Assembly: GCA_020444075.1 (NCBI GenBank)
Contig: JAHLLR010000001.1
Coordinates: 136,569-200,568, forward strand
Length of the DNA: 64,000 nt
Reading direction: 5' to 3'
Source of the DNA: Deltaproteobacteria bacterium
Lineage (GTDB): Bacteria; Desulfobacterota; Desulfobacteria; Desulfobacterales; Desulfosarcinaceae
Each line of letters starts with the position of its first letter. Positions within the stretch are counted from its first letter, which is position 1. Shown here piece after piece: positions 28,152 to 35,654 of this stretch. Under the pieces are notes generated by a model, which was not told where the DNA came from, made no database searches, and was given only the letters and a program-made list of their open reading frames with translations. The position numbers were made by a program, and so were the translations under genes.

Positions 28152-29126
28152 TCAAACGGGGAGGACGATGTTGGCCTTATCAAGACATCGGTCCAGCGCA
28201 ATTTTGGTTTTCTCTATGGCATCTGGAGGACTCATTTTACGAAGCGGTTCATTCCATGGTTCGACGACAACCGGACCATCGAATCCCAACGCATCGAGTG
28301 TTTTGAGCATGCCGGTTAAATCGATCGTTCCGGTTGCCCCGGGCAGTTCCCTTTGAAATTCAGGCAGGGTGAACCGGTCGTAATCCCCATCCAGGCCGTC
28401 ATTGACCTCCACATAAACGACCTCTTCGGGAGACAGCCGTTCTATATCCAGCAGGCCGGCGCCGCTCGTATACCAATGCAAGGCGTCCAGCTTGATGCCC
28501 ACGCAGTGTTGGGAATGGGCTGCCGCAATCAGCGCCCGGATGCCGTCGATGGTGTGGATGAAGTCGAATCGTCGTTCCCGTCGCATGGTCGTCGGGCCGA
28601 TGAATTCCAGCCCGAGGCGCACCGCATAGGCTTCCAATAGCGGTTTGATCCGTTTCAACCGCCTGCGCAGAAGGGCGAAGTGCTCGTAATAGTCCAACGT
28701 GTTGGAAGATGGCTGCACATACCCGACGCAGCATTTGAAACCCGCATCCCGGCATAAAGACAAGTCCTGCTCGAATGGGGCAAGGCTTTGCTCGAAATCG
28801 GAGTCGGAATAACACGCATTGAAAGCGGCCGAAAATGCGAATGCTCCCGGCTTCAAGTGGTGCTGCTTCATCAGGTCGATGGCTTGGTCGGGACCATGTT
28901 CTCTCAGGAAGTGACGATCCGCATTGACGGCGTCGAATCCGTATTTCCGGGCCAACCGGCAGCTCTCCTGAAATGGCAGTACATGACCGATGGATCCGCA
29001 GTGGGGCCTGTCGGTGTGCGCGGGTGCATCGGTCACATTCAGCGTCCGGAGCCATCTGCTCCGGACATTCACGGGTGACGGTTTCAATGCCCCTTCAGGC
29101 ACGGTTCCCGGATCAGGGTTTTTCAT
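28152..29126 (-). CDS. sugar phosphate isomerase/epimerase family (xylose-isomerase-like TIM barrel)
   Basis: A 324-residue cytosolic protein of the AP-endonuclease-2 superfamily. Recognisable strands include ARKYGFDAVNADRHFLREHG, a C-terminal VYVEVNDGLDGDYDRFTLPE carrying likely metal ligands, and a last strand FDGPVVVEPWNEPL with the conserved Glu. Members isomerise, epimerise or dehydrate sugars and inosoles using a divalent metal. It follows the sugar phosphate cyclase by 46 bases on the same strand, so it may act on that enzyme's cyclitol product; the exact reaction is unknown. Overlap-free convergent end with the surface protein. Confidence 0.82.
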   Translation of the reverse strand: MKNPDPGTVPEGALKPSPVNVRSRWLRTLNVTDAPAHTDRPHCGSIGHVLPFQESCRLARKYGFDAVNADRHFLREHGPDQAIDLMKQHHLKPGAFAFSAAFNACYSDSDFEQSLAPFEQDLSLCRDAGFKCCVGYVQPSSNTLDYYEHFALLRRRLKRIKPLLEAYAVRLGLEFIGPTTMRRERRFDFIHTIDGIRALIAAAHSQHCVGIKLDALHWYTSGAGLLDIERLSPEEVVYVEVNDGLDGDYDRFTLPEFQRELPGATGTIDLTGMLKTLDALGFDGPVVVEPWNEPLRKMSPPDAIEKTKIALDRCLDKANIVLPV

Positions 29127-29172
29127 TCCAGGTGCCTATCTGTACGAAATCGAATCGGATTCAGTTGCAATT

Positions 29173-30324
29173 TTAATTGAAGAAATCCTCAATCACCCCT
29201 TTAACGATTTTTTTATCCACGTGAACGAGAAAGTCTCCATGTTCTTTCCTGCACTGTCCGATGCCTTGCAGAAGAACATAGCGAACATCTGTGCCGATTT
29301 TTTTATTGTCGACATACATGGTTTTGAAGATACTGGCCGGGTCAAGATGTTCGGGGAGCGCTGGCCTCAGCGCCAGTACATCATCGATCAGCCGGTAGTG
29401 CAGTCCAACCGCTTCACCATCAATATAGCCCAGTTTAAAAGAAAGTTCCGCGGCGATCTTCATGCCGATGGAAACGGCTTCTCCGTGTGTCAGGGCACCC
29501 ATTGAAAGCCATTCGATCGCATGGGCAAAGGTGTGTCCGTATTCAAGAATGATCCCGTACTGTCTTTCGGTCGGATCCTTTTTGAGAATTTCAAGCTTTG
29601 AACGGATCAATTTAAAGCAGAGGTCAGTGAGCTGCTGTGAAGAATAATCTCCCTTCCTCCTGATGGCACCCTCCAGGAAAGGGAGAAATGCGTTCTGGTC
29701 GATCAGCCCGTTTTTGATCCCCTCGATGATGCCGGATCGCTTGAACCGCAATGGTTCTGTCTCGGCATATCGCGTGTCCGCCCACGCAAAAACCGGCGCA
29801 TGGAAAAGCCCGAAATTATTTTTGCCGTATTTCCCGTTCACGGCCTGCTTGTTGCTCAGCATGCCATCGGTCTGGTGGGTAATCGTGGTAGGGACTTCGA
29901 TGAAACGAATGCCCCGGAATATCAATCCGGCGGCCAGGCCGGTGATGTTCCCGACCGAACCGCCTCCGAAAGCGATCAGAAGCGATCGTTTACTAACCCC
30001 TTTTCCAACAAGTTCGTCACACAATTGCTGGAGGACGTCGAAGGTCTTGCACGTTTCCCCACGGGGAAGCAGGTAGATATCCGTAACAGGAAAGGTTTGT
30101 TTGAGCTTGTTTAAAAAGGGATCACCAAAAAGATCGAAAATAAACGCATCGGTCAACAAAAAAACTCGGTCTACAGGATGGCGGCGTGTTTCACGGTCGA
30201 GGATTTCGATGAAATGTTCTTCGATATCGTAACCGAAGAATAGGGGAAATGTCGGTTCCAGCCCAACGTCTATCCGGATGAATTTTCCACGATCGAAATC
30301 GATTATCTGGTTGTAGTCAAACAT
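29173..30324 (-). CDS. sugar phosphate cyclase (dehydroquinate synthase-like; 2-deoxy-scyllo-inosose synthase type?)
   Basis: A 383-residue NAD-dependent enzyme of the AroB superfamily. The NAD loop is GGGSVGNITGLAAG (~120-133). The metal ligands are all present: Glu201 (IIEGIKNG), His264 (EYGHTFAHA) and His280 (LTHGEAV). The substrate loop reads SNKQAVNGKYGKNNFG, with AVN where dehydroquinate synthases normally have GVN, and the protein ends with a DPASIF ... DNKK block as in 2-deoxy-scyllo-inosose synthases. It therefore probably cyclises a sugar phosphate to a cyclitol rather than making dehydroquinate. The assignment within the superfamily is from memory of motifs, not a search. Confidence 0.82.
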   Translation of the reverse strand: MFDYNQIIDFDRGKFIRIDVGLEPTFPLFFGYDIEEHFIEILDRETRRHPVDRVFLLTDAFIFDLFGDPFLNKLKQTFPVTDIYLLPRGETCKTFDVLQQLCDELVGKGVSKRSLLIAFGGGSVGNITGLAAGLIFRGIRFIEVPTTITHQTDGMLSNKQAVNGKYGKNNFGLFHAPVFAWADTRYAETEPLRFKRSGIIEGIKNGLIDQNAFLPFLEGAIRRKGDYSSQQLTDLCFKLIRSKLEILKKDPTERQYGIILEYGHTFAHAIEWLSMGALTHGEAVSIGMKIAAELSFKLGYIDGEAVGLHYRLIDDVLALRPALPEHLDPASIFKTMYVDNKKIGTDVRYVLLQGIGQCRKEHGDFLVHVDKKIVKGVIEDFFN

Positions 30325-30333
30325 TCACGGTTA

Positions 30334-30525
30334 CTATAACGTTTCGATCGCCTGGCCAGGTAGCAGCCGGACCGTTGAGTTGTCACTTTTCAGGTGTAAT
30401 CTGATTGTCTTGAAAATGCGCGTGTCCAGCACACGGATAAAGCACTCCCGCATGCAATCTATCTCGCGGGGGTCAGACAACCAACGCCTTCCGAACCGCA
30501 GTATGCAGCTGTGGGCATCATTCAC
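30334..30525 (-). CDS. doubtful small ORF upstream of the cyclase
   Basis: A GTG-started frame of 63 residues ending nine bases before the sugar phosphate cyclase. It is basic and contains RWLSDPREIDCMRECFIRVLD, which looks protein-like, but there is no clear ribosome site and no family is recognised. Its spacing suggests a leader or coupled gene; chance is equally possible. Confidence 0.25.
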   Translation of the reverse strand: MNDAHSCILRFGRRWLSDPREIDCMRECFIRVLDTRIFKTIRLHLKSDNSTVRLLPGQAIETL

Positions 30526-30609
30526 AATTTTCAGGAATAGGAATAATAGCCTAAATTCGCTTTATGTCAAGACCGACCCGAATTATAAGCCGCCGATTCT
30601 GCTGGTGGC

Positions 30610-31302
30610 CTACCCGATGGTTTCCAGGGCTTTTACGATCAGGATAGCCGCCATGCCGATCATGATCAGCCCGGCCAGGATGTCCGCCTGCTTCCTGAAT
30701 CGATTCAAAAAAAGGGCCGCCCCGGCTCCCACGGCCAGCATTCCCGGCAGGGTGCCCAGGCCGAAGATCAGAGCCGTCACGGCGCCGGACAGCATCTCTG
30801 CCCCGGACAGCGCCTTGGCAAAGGCGGCGTAGGAGAGGCCGCAGGGCAGGCCGCCCAATATCAGGCCCATGAGGAAAAGATCCAGATTGCTTCGCTGGGT
30901 GGCAGCCCGGGACATGAGACGCCGCCAGCCGGGCATCCGGTCGGGCATGGCGATAGCCATCCATCCGGGCTCGGCAAAAAAGCCCAGGCGGGACAGACCG
31001 AAAAACAGCAGAAACACTCCTGCCATCAGGCTGATGCCCACCTGTACCTGGCTGATCCACACCGTGGGATGCCCCCCGACGGCCGAGGCCAGCCCCATCA
31101 AGCCGCTGCCGGCAGCCCCCATCACCGCGCCGATGAGACCGTAAGTGATCAACCGGCCGGCATGGTAGGCCAGGTGAGCGGAAAACCGCCCGGTCTGTCC
31201 GGGCAAAGCCACCACCAGGGGACCGCACATGCCGATGCAATGGCCGGTGCCCAACAGGCCCAACATGAAAAGGGCAATCGTATCGATTGGTGTCGTCATC
31301 AT
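30610..31302 (-). CDS. TauE/SafE-like membrane protein (cytochrome oxidase/metal biogenesis type)
   Basis: A 230-residue inner-membrane protein with about six helices. The N-terminal helix has GLLGTGHCIGMCGPLVVALPG and the fourth GLILGGLPCGLSYAAFAKAL; this pair of Gly-Cys-Gly/Pro-Cys-Gly helices marks the SafE-like subfamily found beside cbb3 oxidase and copper ATPase genes, where it is thought to move a metal or reductant for cofactor assembly. It is divergent from the NosL/ABC operon, whose first start codon lies 222 bases away, consistent with a shared role in oxidase maturation. Confidence 0.85.
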   Translation of the reverse strand: MMTTPIDTIALFMLGLLGTGHCIGMCGPLVVALPGQTGRFSAHLAYHAGRLITYGLIGAVMGAAGSGLMGLASAVGGHPTVWISQVQVGISLMAGVFLLFFGLSRLGFFAEPGWMAIAMPDRMPGWRRLMSRAATQRSNLDLFLMGLILGGLPCGLSYAAFAKALSGAEMLSGAVTALIFGLGTLPGMLAVGAGAALFLNRFRKQADILAGLIMIGMAAILIVKALETIG

Positions 31303-31523
31303 CTGGCCAATAAGATTTATCCTTTTTTCATACTGATCAATTGCGGCTGAAAACCAATCCCGCGATCCCCGAATTCATCAATCCATCAATCCCTCAACCT
31401 CTTGCAGTTTCGCATAAAAGCAGTTACATTGACATTCTCTTTTTTGTTTCCTGGCAGTTTCCAACAGCGGTTTCGTTTATTTCAAGGATCCTTTCACAAT
31501 CTTTAAAAAAAGGAGGCCTCGGT

Positions 31524-32087
31524 TTGAAATGCTTATCCCGTTCCCGGCAATGGATGGTGGCAATCCTCGTAACCGTCGCGCTGATTCCGCTCCACGGCGC
31601 GGCTCTGGCCGCCGAGGGCGGTCCGGTACCGGCACTGAAACCCCTTTCGGCTGACGGGCAGATGGTCCTGAGCGAATCCGACCGCTGTCCGGTATGCGCC
31701 ATGTTTCCCGCCAAGCGCCCCCAGACGGCGGCCGCCATGACCCTGAAAAACGGCGAGACCTTTTATTTTTGCGGAAACGGCTGCCTGCTCAGGAGCTGGC
31801 TGCGACCGACGGTCTACCTGGGAAAACCGCAGACGGAGATTGATCGGTTGGTGGTTCGGGACTACTTTTCCGGCCGGCCCGTTGACGGGCGCACCGCCAC
31901 CTGGGTGGCCGGATCCGATGTCGTGGGCCCCATGGGGCCGGCCATCATCGCCCTGGGCGACGCGTCGCAACTGGACACTTTCAAGAGCCGCCATGGCGGT
32001 AAAACCGTGTTCACCCTGGATCAGGTCGACGACGCACTGTGGAAAAAGATCAGCCGCCGGGAGCTGCCGGCGTCAAAAACGGAATAA
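31524..32087 (+). CDS. NosL-like copper-binding accessory protein
   Basis: A 187-residue exported protein. The start is TTG at 31524, with AGGAGG seven bases before it; the frame is open further upstream but without a ribosome site. A signal peptide ends LHGAALAAE (no lipobox Cys, unlike many NosL). The mature part has the NosL signature DRCPVCAMFPAKRPQ and FYFCGNGCLLRSW, giving four Cys for copper. NosL proteins deliver Cu(I) to nitrous oxide reductase; here there is no nosZ, and the neighbours are oxidase genes, so copper supply to the cbb3-type oxidase is more likely. Confidence 0.85.
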   Translation: MKCLSRSRQWMVAILVTVALIPLHGAALAAEGGPVPALKPLSADGQMVLSESDRCPVCAMFPAKRPQTAAAMTLKNGETFYFCGNGCLLRSWLRPTVYLGKPQTEIDRLVVRDYFSGRPVDGRTATWVAGSDVVGPMGPAIIALGDASQLDTFKSRHGGKTVFTLDQVDDALWKKISRRELPASKTE

Positions 32088-32104
32088 ACCGGTAAACCCG
32101 CATC

Positions 32105-32392
32105 ATGTACCGTCCCTTTGCCGAGAAAAATTATCGGTATCCGGCGCCGTGCCGGGGCGCCCGACGCCTGCTGATCATCGCCATCACCGCCAGCATGCTG
32201 CTTGGGATCGCCACCGCCGCCGACCTGTTGCGGCGGATTGCCCATCAGGATGATGGCGCAAGCGCATGGATGAGGACAATGAACTTCTCCGCACCGGCAC
32301 TGTGGACCGCCGGCAGCCCGATGCGCCACCCGGAAACGGTGCACCCGGGGGTTGATTTGAGGTTTTCCGCCGGCCTGGTGACCGCCCCATGA
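32105..32392 (+). CDS. small single-pass membrane protein in the NosL/ABC operon
   Basis: A 95-residue protein with one hydrophobic segment (~21-40, RRLLIIAITASMLLGIATAA) and a probable periplasmic tail. Its stop overlaps the next start as ATGA, and it begins 17 bases after the NosL-like gene, so it is tightly embedded in the operon. No family is recognised. The tail has no Cys, but one His-Pro pair and Met residues; a scaffold role for the transporter is possible. Confidence 0.65.
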   Translation: MYRPFAEKNYRYPAPCRGARRLLIIAITASMLLGIATAADLLRRIAHQDDGASAWMRTMNFSAPALWTAGSPMRHPETVHPGVDLRFSAGLVTAP

Positions 32393-33546
32393 TGCCGGGG
32401 ACCCGATATCCGCCCATGGTCATCTGGGCCGCACGGGATATCCAGCGTCATTGCGGTCGATCCATGCTCCTGTTTGCCTGCCTGGCCAGTCTGGTTTTCC
32501 TGACCGCCATGGCCCTGCTGTTCAGCCAGGCTCTGGACGCAACCTGGGAGCGCCTCATGGATCAGGCCCCGGACCTGGTGGTCCGGCGCATCGACGGGGG
32601 CGGGTGGGCGCCCCTTCCAGTCGACGTTGCGATGGCCTGTGCAAAAAAAATTCCCGGTGTTATCGATCCGACTCCCCGTCTGTGGGGGGTGGTACCGGGT
32701 CCCGAGGGCCCCGTTACGGTGGTGGCCTCAATCGCAGTGGTCCCCGAAAGCATGCTCAAGGGAATACCTCCCCCCTCGGCCGGTCAGGCCGTGGTGGGTC
32801 AGGGGGTGGCCCGCGCCTTATCGGGCGGCCGTTTGAGCCTGGGCAGCAACCATTCCGTAACCGTAAGCGTCATCCATACCTTTCCGGCGGATACCGGTCT
32901 GGCCACCCATGACCTGGTCTGGATGACCCCGGACGATGCTCGCCCATTGCTGGGACTGGTGCCGGGCCAGGCCAGCGACCTGGCGGTCCATCTGTTCCGG
33001 CGCGAAGAGGAGCGGGCCATCCAGGCCGACCTCGCCGCCGCCTTTCCCTGGCCCGTGCGCATCACCGACCGCAGTACCAGTGCCCTGAACCATCACACCC
33101 GGGCCGTTCGATCGGGTGGAATCGCGGTGGTAGCCGGCATCCCGGCCCTGCTGGCCCTGCTGCTGATCATCACGGGAACGGTCGTGGACAACACCGCCCG
33201 GCAGGCCTATTGGGGCCTGCTCAAATCCATGGGATGGACCACCGCAGACATGGTAAGACTTCAAGTCAGCCGGGCGATGATCGTGGGAATTCCGGCGGTG
33301 GTGCTGGGTCTGGCCTCGGCTTACGCGGCAGTCTTCTACCCGCCCGCTGCCGGCATTACCGCTTTTTGGGTCACGGGAGGCCAGCACCTGCCGGCATTGA
33401 CCCTGGTCAGCAGCGGAGCCGCAATGGTCATGATAGAGATTGCTGCGATGGTGGGCTTGCCCTTCCTGGCTGCGGTTTTTCTCACCACGCTTCGGGCGGC
33501 CGACGGGTCCCCCTGGACCCTGCTGCAGGCGGATCCATGGAACTGA
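32389..33546 (+). CDS. ABC transporter permease, FtsX/MacB-like
   Basis: A 385-residue inner-membrane protein: one N-terminal helix (~23-45), a large periplasmic domain (~50-240), then three C-terminal helices with the FtsX-type core (VAGIPALLALLLIITGTVVD ... YWGLLKSMGWTTADMVRLQ). MacB/LolC-like transporters are mechanotransmitters that move periplasmic proteins or lipids rather than import solutes. It is coupled by overlaps to both neighbours and forms the membrane half of the transporter with the next gene. Confidence 0.88.
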   Translation: MMPGTRYPPMVIWAARDIQRHCGRSMLLFACLASLVFLTAMALLFSQALDATWERLMDQAPDLVVRRIDGGGWAPLPVDVAMACAKKIPGVIDPTPRLWGVVPGPEGPVTVVASIAVVPESMLKGIPPPSAGQAVVGQGVARALSGGRLSLGSNHSVTVSVIHTFPADTGLATHDLVWMTPDDARPLLGLVPGQASDLAVHLFRREEERAIQADLAAAFPWPVRITDRSTSALNHHTRAVRSGGIAVVAGIPALLALLLIITGTVVDNTARQAYWGLLKSMGWTTADMVRLQVSRAMIVGIPAVVLGLASAYAAVFYPPAAGITAFWVTGGQHLPALTLVSSGAAMVMIEIAAMVGLPFLAAVFLTTLRAADGSPWTLLQADPWN

Positions 33547-34244
33547 ATGCGGGCCTGGTCTGCCGCGGACTGAATTTCCGGTGGCCCGGAAAAAACGCCG
33601 ACGAGCCACCCGTACTGGAAGCGGTGGAAGCGGTTTTTGCTCAGGGTACGGTCAGCCTGGTGACCGGAAATACCGGCAGCGGCAAAAGCACCCTGATGCA
33701 TCTGCTGGCCGGCCTGCTGCACCCCACAGCCGGGGAAGTGTGGGCCGACGGCCAACCGGTCTCCCGCTGGCCGTCCCGTCACCGCGATCCCTGGCGGCGG
33801 CAGGTGGGCATCGTGTTTCAGCATCTCGCACTGATACCGGACCTCACCGTAGGGGAAAACCTCCTTTTACCCATGATCCCGAGGCCGATCACCTGGTCCC
33901 GCATGCAGGAGGAGATTCGCCGGCAGCTGGAAGACGCCGGCCTGTCGGCTCTGGCCGATGCTCCGACTAACACCCTGTCCGGCGGGCAGCGCCAGCGCCT
34001 GGCCATCGCCCGGGCGCTGGTGGCCCGCCCCCGGTTCGTCCTGGCCGATGAACCCACCGCCTTCCAGGATGACCACCATGCAGCCCGGATATGCGCGCAA
34101 TTGTGCGACATTGCCCGTGAAGGAGCGGTGGTCGTCATCGGCTCCCACGACCCGCGGCTGCGCTCATTCGATGGAATTGACCGACGGTTTCATCTGGCAT
34201 CCGCCACATTGACCGGAGCCGCGGTAAATCAGGGTGCACCGTGA
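33537..34244 (+). CDS. ABC transporter ATP-binding protein (LolD/MacB type)
   Basis: A 235-residue ATPase. Walker A is GNTGSGKST, the Q-loop lies in GIVFQHLALIPDLTVGEN, the signature is LSGGQRQRLAIARAL, Walker B is FVLADEPT and the switch His is in VIGSHDPR. The usual Asp-Leu after Walker B is replaced by AFQ, a small deviation in the D-loop. The start at 33537 overlaps the permease by ten bases; a longer in-frame extension lies inside the permease and is rejected. Confidence 0.9.
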   Translation: MELNAGLVCRGLNFRWPGKNADEPPVLEAVEAVFAQGTVSLVTGNTGSGKSTLMHLLAGLLHPTAGEVWADGQPVSRWPSRHRDPWRRQVGIVFQHLALIPDLTVGENLLLPMIPRPITWSRMQEEIRRQLEDAGLSALADAPTNTLSGGQRQRLAIARALVARPRFVLADEPTAFQDDHHAARICAQLCDIAREGAVVVIGSHDPRLRSFDGIDRRFHLASATLTGAAVNQGAP

Positions 34245-35275
34245 TCTGGCATCCCCTTACCTGGGCATTTTGGGTGGCGGCGGCAACCGGCGGATTGCTC
34301 TACGCAACAGGCGCCGTTCAGGCCGTGGACGTGATGCTGAACTGGACCCCGGCGCATGCGGATATCGATCAGCTGCGGCGGGAACGCCATGCGGAATCGG
34401 CTGCGCTGCTGGGTCACTGGGCCCTGGGCTTTCTGACAGCGGCTGCCCTGCTGGGACTGGTGGGCGTTGCCTTAGTCTGGCATCGGATGGTCCCCGGAGC
34501 CATGTGCGGAACCGGTGTGCTGCAGGCCATGGGAACCGACGGCAGCCGGGCCATGATTTTCTGGGGTGTCAGCCTGCTCATCCTGCATGGCTGGCGAGTG
34601 CTGGATGGCTTGGACGTTCAGCGTCCCCAGGGGGTATTGACCCGAACCGGGGCAAGGCTGATGATCAGCGCCGCCCCCTTTTTCCTGCTTGCCGTGTTCT
34701 ACTCCTGGCAGGCCCTGATGCGGGTTGAAACCGTGCCCACGGTCAGTTGCTGCGCTGCGGTCTATGACCGCGTGCTAAGCGGCGCATCCGAATCCGCTGC
34801 CTTAAAATCCCTCGCGGCCATCTGCCTCTGGTTCAGCCTGGCGGGCGGAGCGGCATTGCTGGCCCTGATGGTGTTGAAAATTCGATTCCCCGATCGCGGA
34901 TCAGGCGCCATGCCGGCCATTATCGCGGTCCTCTGGAGTTTCGCGGCGACCGTTGCCCTAAAGCAGGTGGGGTCGGCCTATTATTATCAGGTCCTCTCCC
35001 ACCCCTGCCCCTGGTGCCTGTTCCTGCCGGATTACTACGGTGCAGGGTTCTTTATTTTCGGGGGGGTGGCCGTAGTCGTCATGGAGAGCATCGCCATCTG
35101 GCTGGCCGACCGCACCCGCCGTCGATACCCGGTCCTGGCCGGTCCGGCCGGCAAACGCATCCAACGGTCCGCCTGGGGCATCGTGACAGCCATGATTGGG
35201 TTCACGATGCTTGCTCTGGGACCGGCCATCGCCTGGCGCCTGCGCACCGGCGTCTGGCTCAATGGTTCGCCCTGA
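34241..35275 (+). CDS. polytopic membrane protein with CPWC motif (DsbB/VKOR-like C-terminal half)
   Basis: A 344-residue protein with eight or nine predicted helices, starting at a GTG that overlaps the ATPase stop (GTGA). Late in the sequence a helix pair carries SAYYYQVLSHPCPWCLFLPDYYGAG; a CPWC at a membrane boundary is typical of quinone-linked disulfide enzymes such as DsbB and VKOR. A second Cys pair, VSCCAAVYD, lies earlier in a periplasmic loop. It may keep the Cys ligands of the NosL-like protein in the right redox state. No close family is recognised. Confidence 0.7.
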   Translation: MIWHPLTWAFWVAAATGGLLYATGAVQAVDVMLNWTPAHADIDQLRRERHAESAALLGHWALGFLTAAALLGLVGVALVWHRMVPGAMCGTGVLQAMGTDGSRAMIFWGVSLLILHGWRVLDGLDVQRPQGVLTRTGARLMISAAPFFLLAVFYSWQALMRVETVPTVSCCAAVYDRVLSGASESAALKSLAAICLWFSLAGGAALLALMVLKIRFPDRGSGAMPAIIAVLWSFAATVALKQVGSAYYYQVLSHPCPWCLFLPDYYGAGFFIFGGVAVVVMESIAIWLADRTRRRYPVLAGPAGKRIQRSAWGIVTAMIGFTMLALGPAIAWRLRTGVWLNGSP

Positions 35276-35654
35276 GATGCACCGGTCGGAATCGAGCAAC
35301 GACCATGCGGAAACGTCATGCTCGCCGATGATAATCCTTCTTTATTCCAATAATCGCCGGTTTCTTGATCCCTCGATCCATCCCAGGTATCTTTTCCCCT
35401 TCAGATCGAACGCATGCCGATAGCCCCTGCCTCTCACTTTAGGCAATTGACAACCCCGGCAGCCTTTTGCTATCGTGCCGGCAGTACTGTTTCAAACCAT
35501 TTTAACCCCGACCGTCACCAGCAGCAAGACCGCAGCACTTGCGGCGAGTGGTAAATTCACTGACAACGAACCATCCATCGGCAACAGGATGGGTACCGGA
35601 CCCGATCAACCTATGTCATCGGCATGGGAAACCTGGCACGAACGGGCATCACGT
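35276..35654. other. 379-bp region upstream of the ACIII operon
   Basis: No gene is recognised. It contains short degenerate repeats (TTGATCCCTCGATCCATCCC near 35372) and a promoter-like pair described separately. The actB frame is open back to 35475, with further possible starts at 35589 and 35613, so part of this region could be coding. Confidence 0.4.
35447..35476 (+). promoter_or_regulatory. putative sigma-70 promoter of the ACIII/oxidase operon
   Basis: TTGACA at 35447-35452 and TATCGT at 35471-35476, 18 bases apart: a perfect -35 and a 4/6 match at -10. Transcription would start near 35483, leaving a leader of about 170 bases before actB. It is the best promoter-like pair between the membrane protein and actB. 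Confidence 0.4.
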
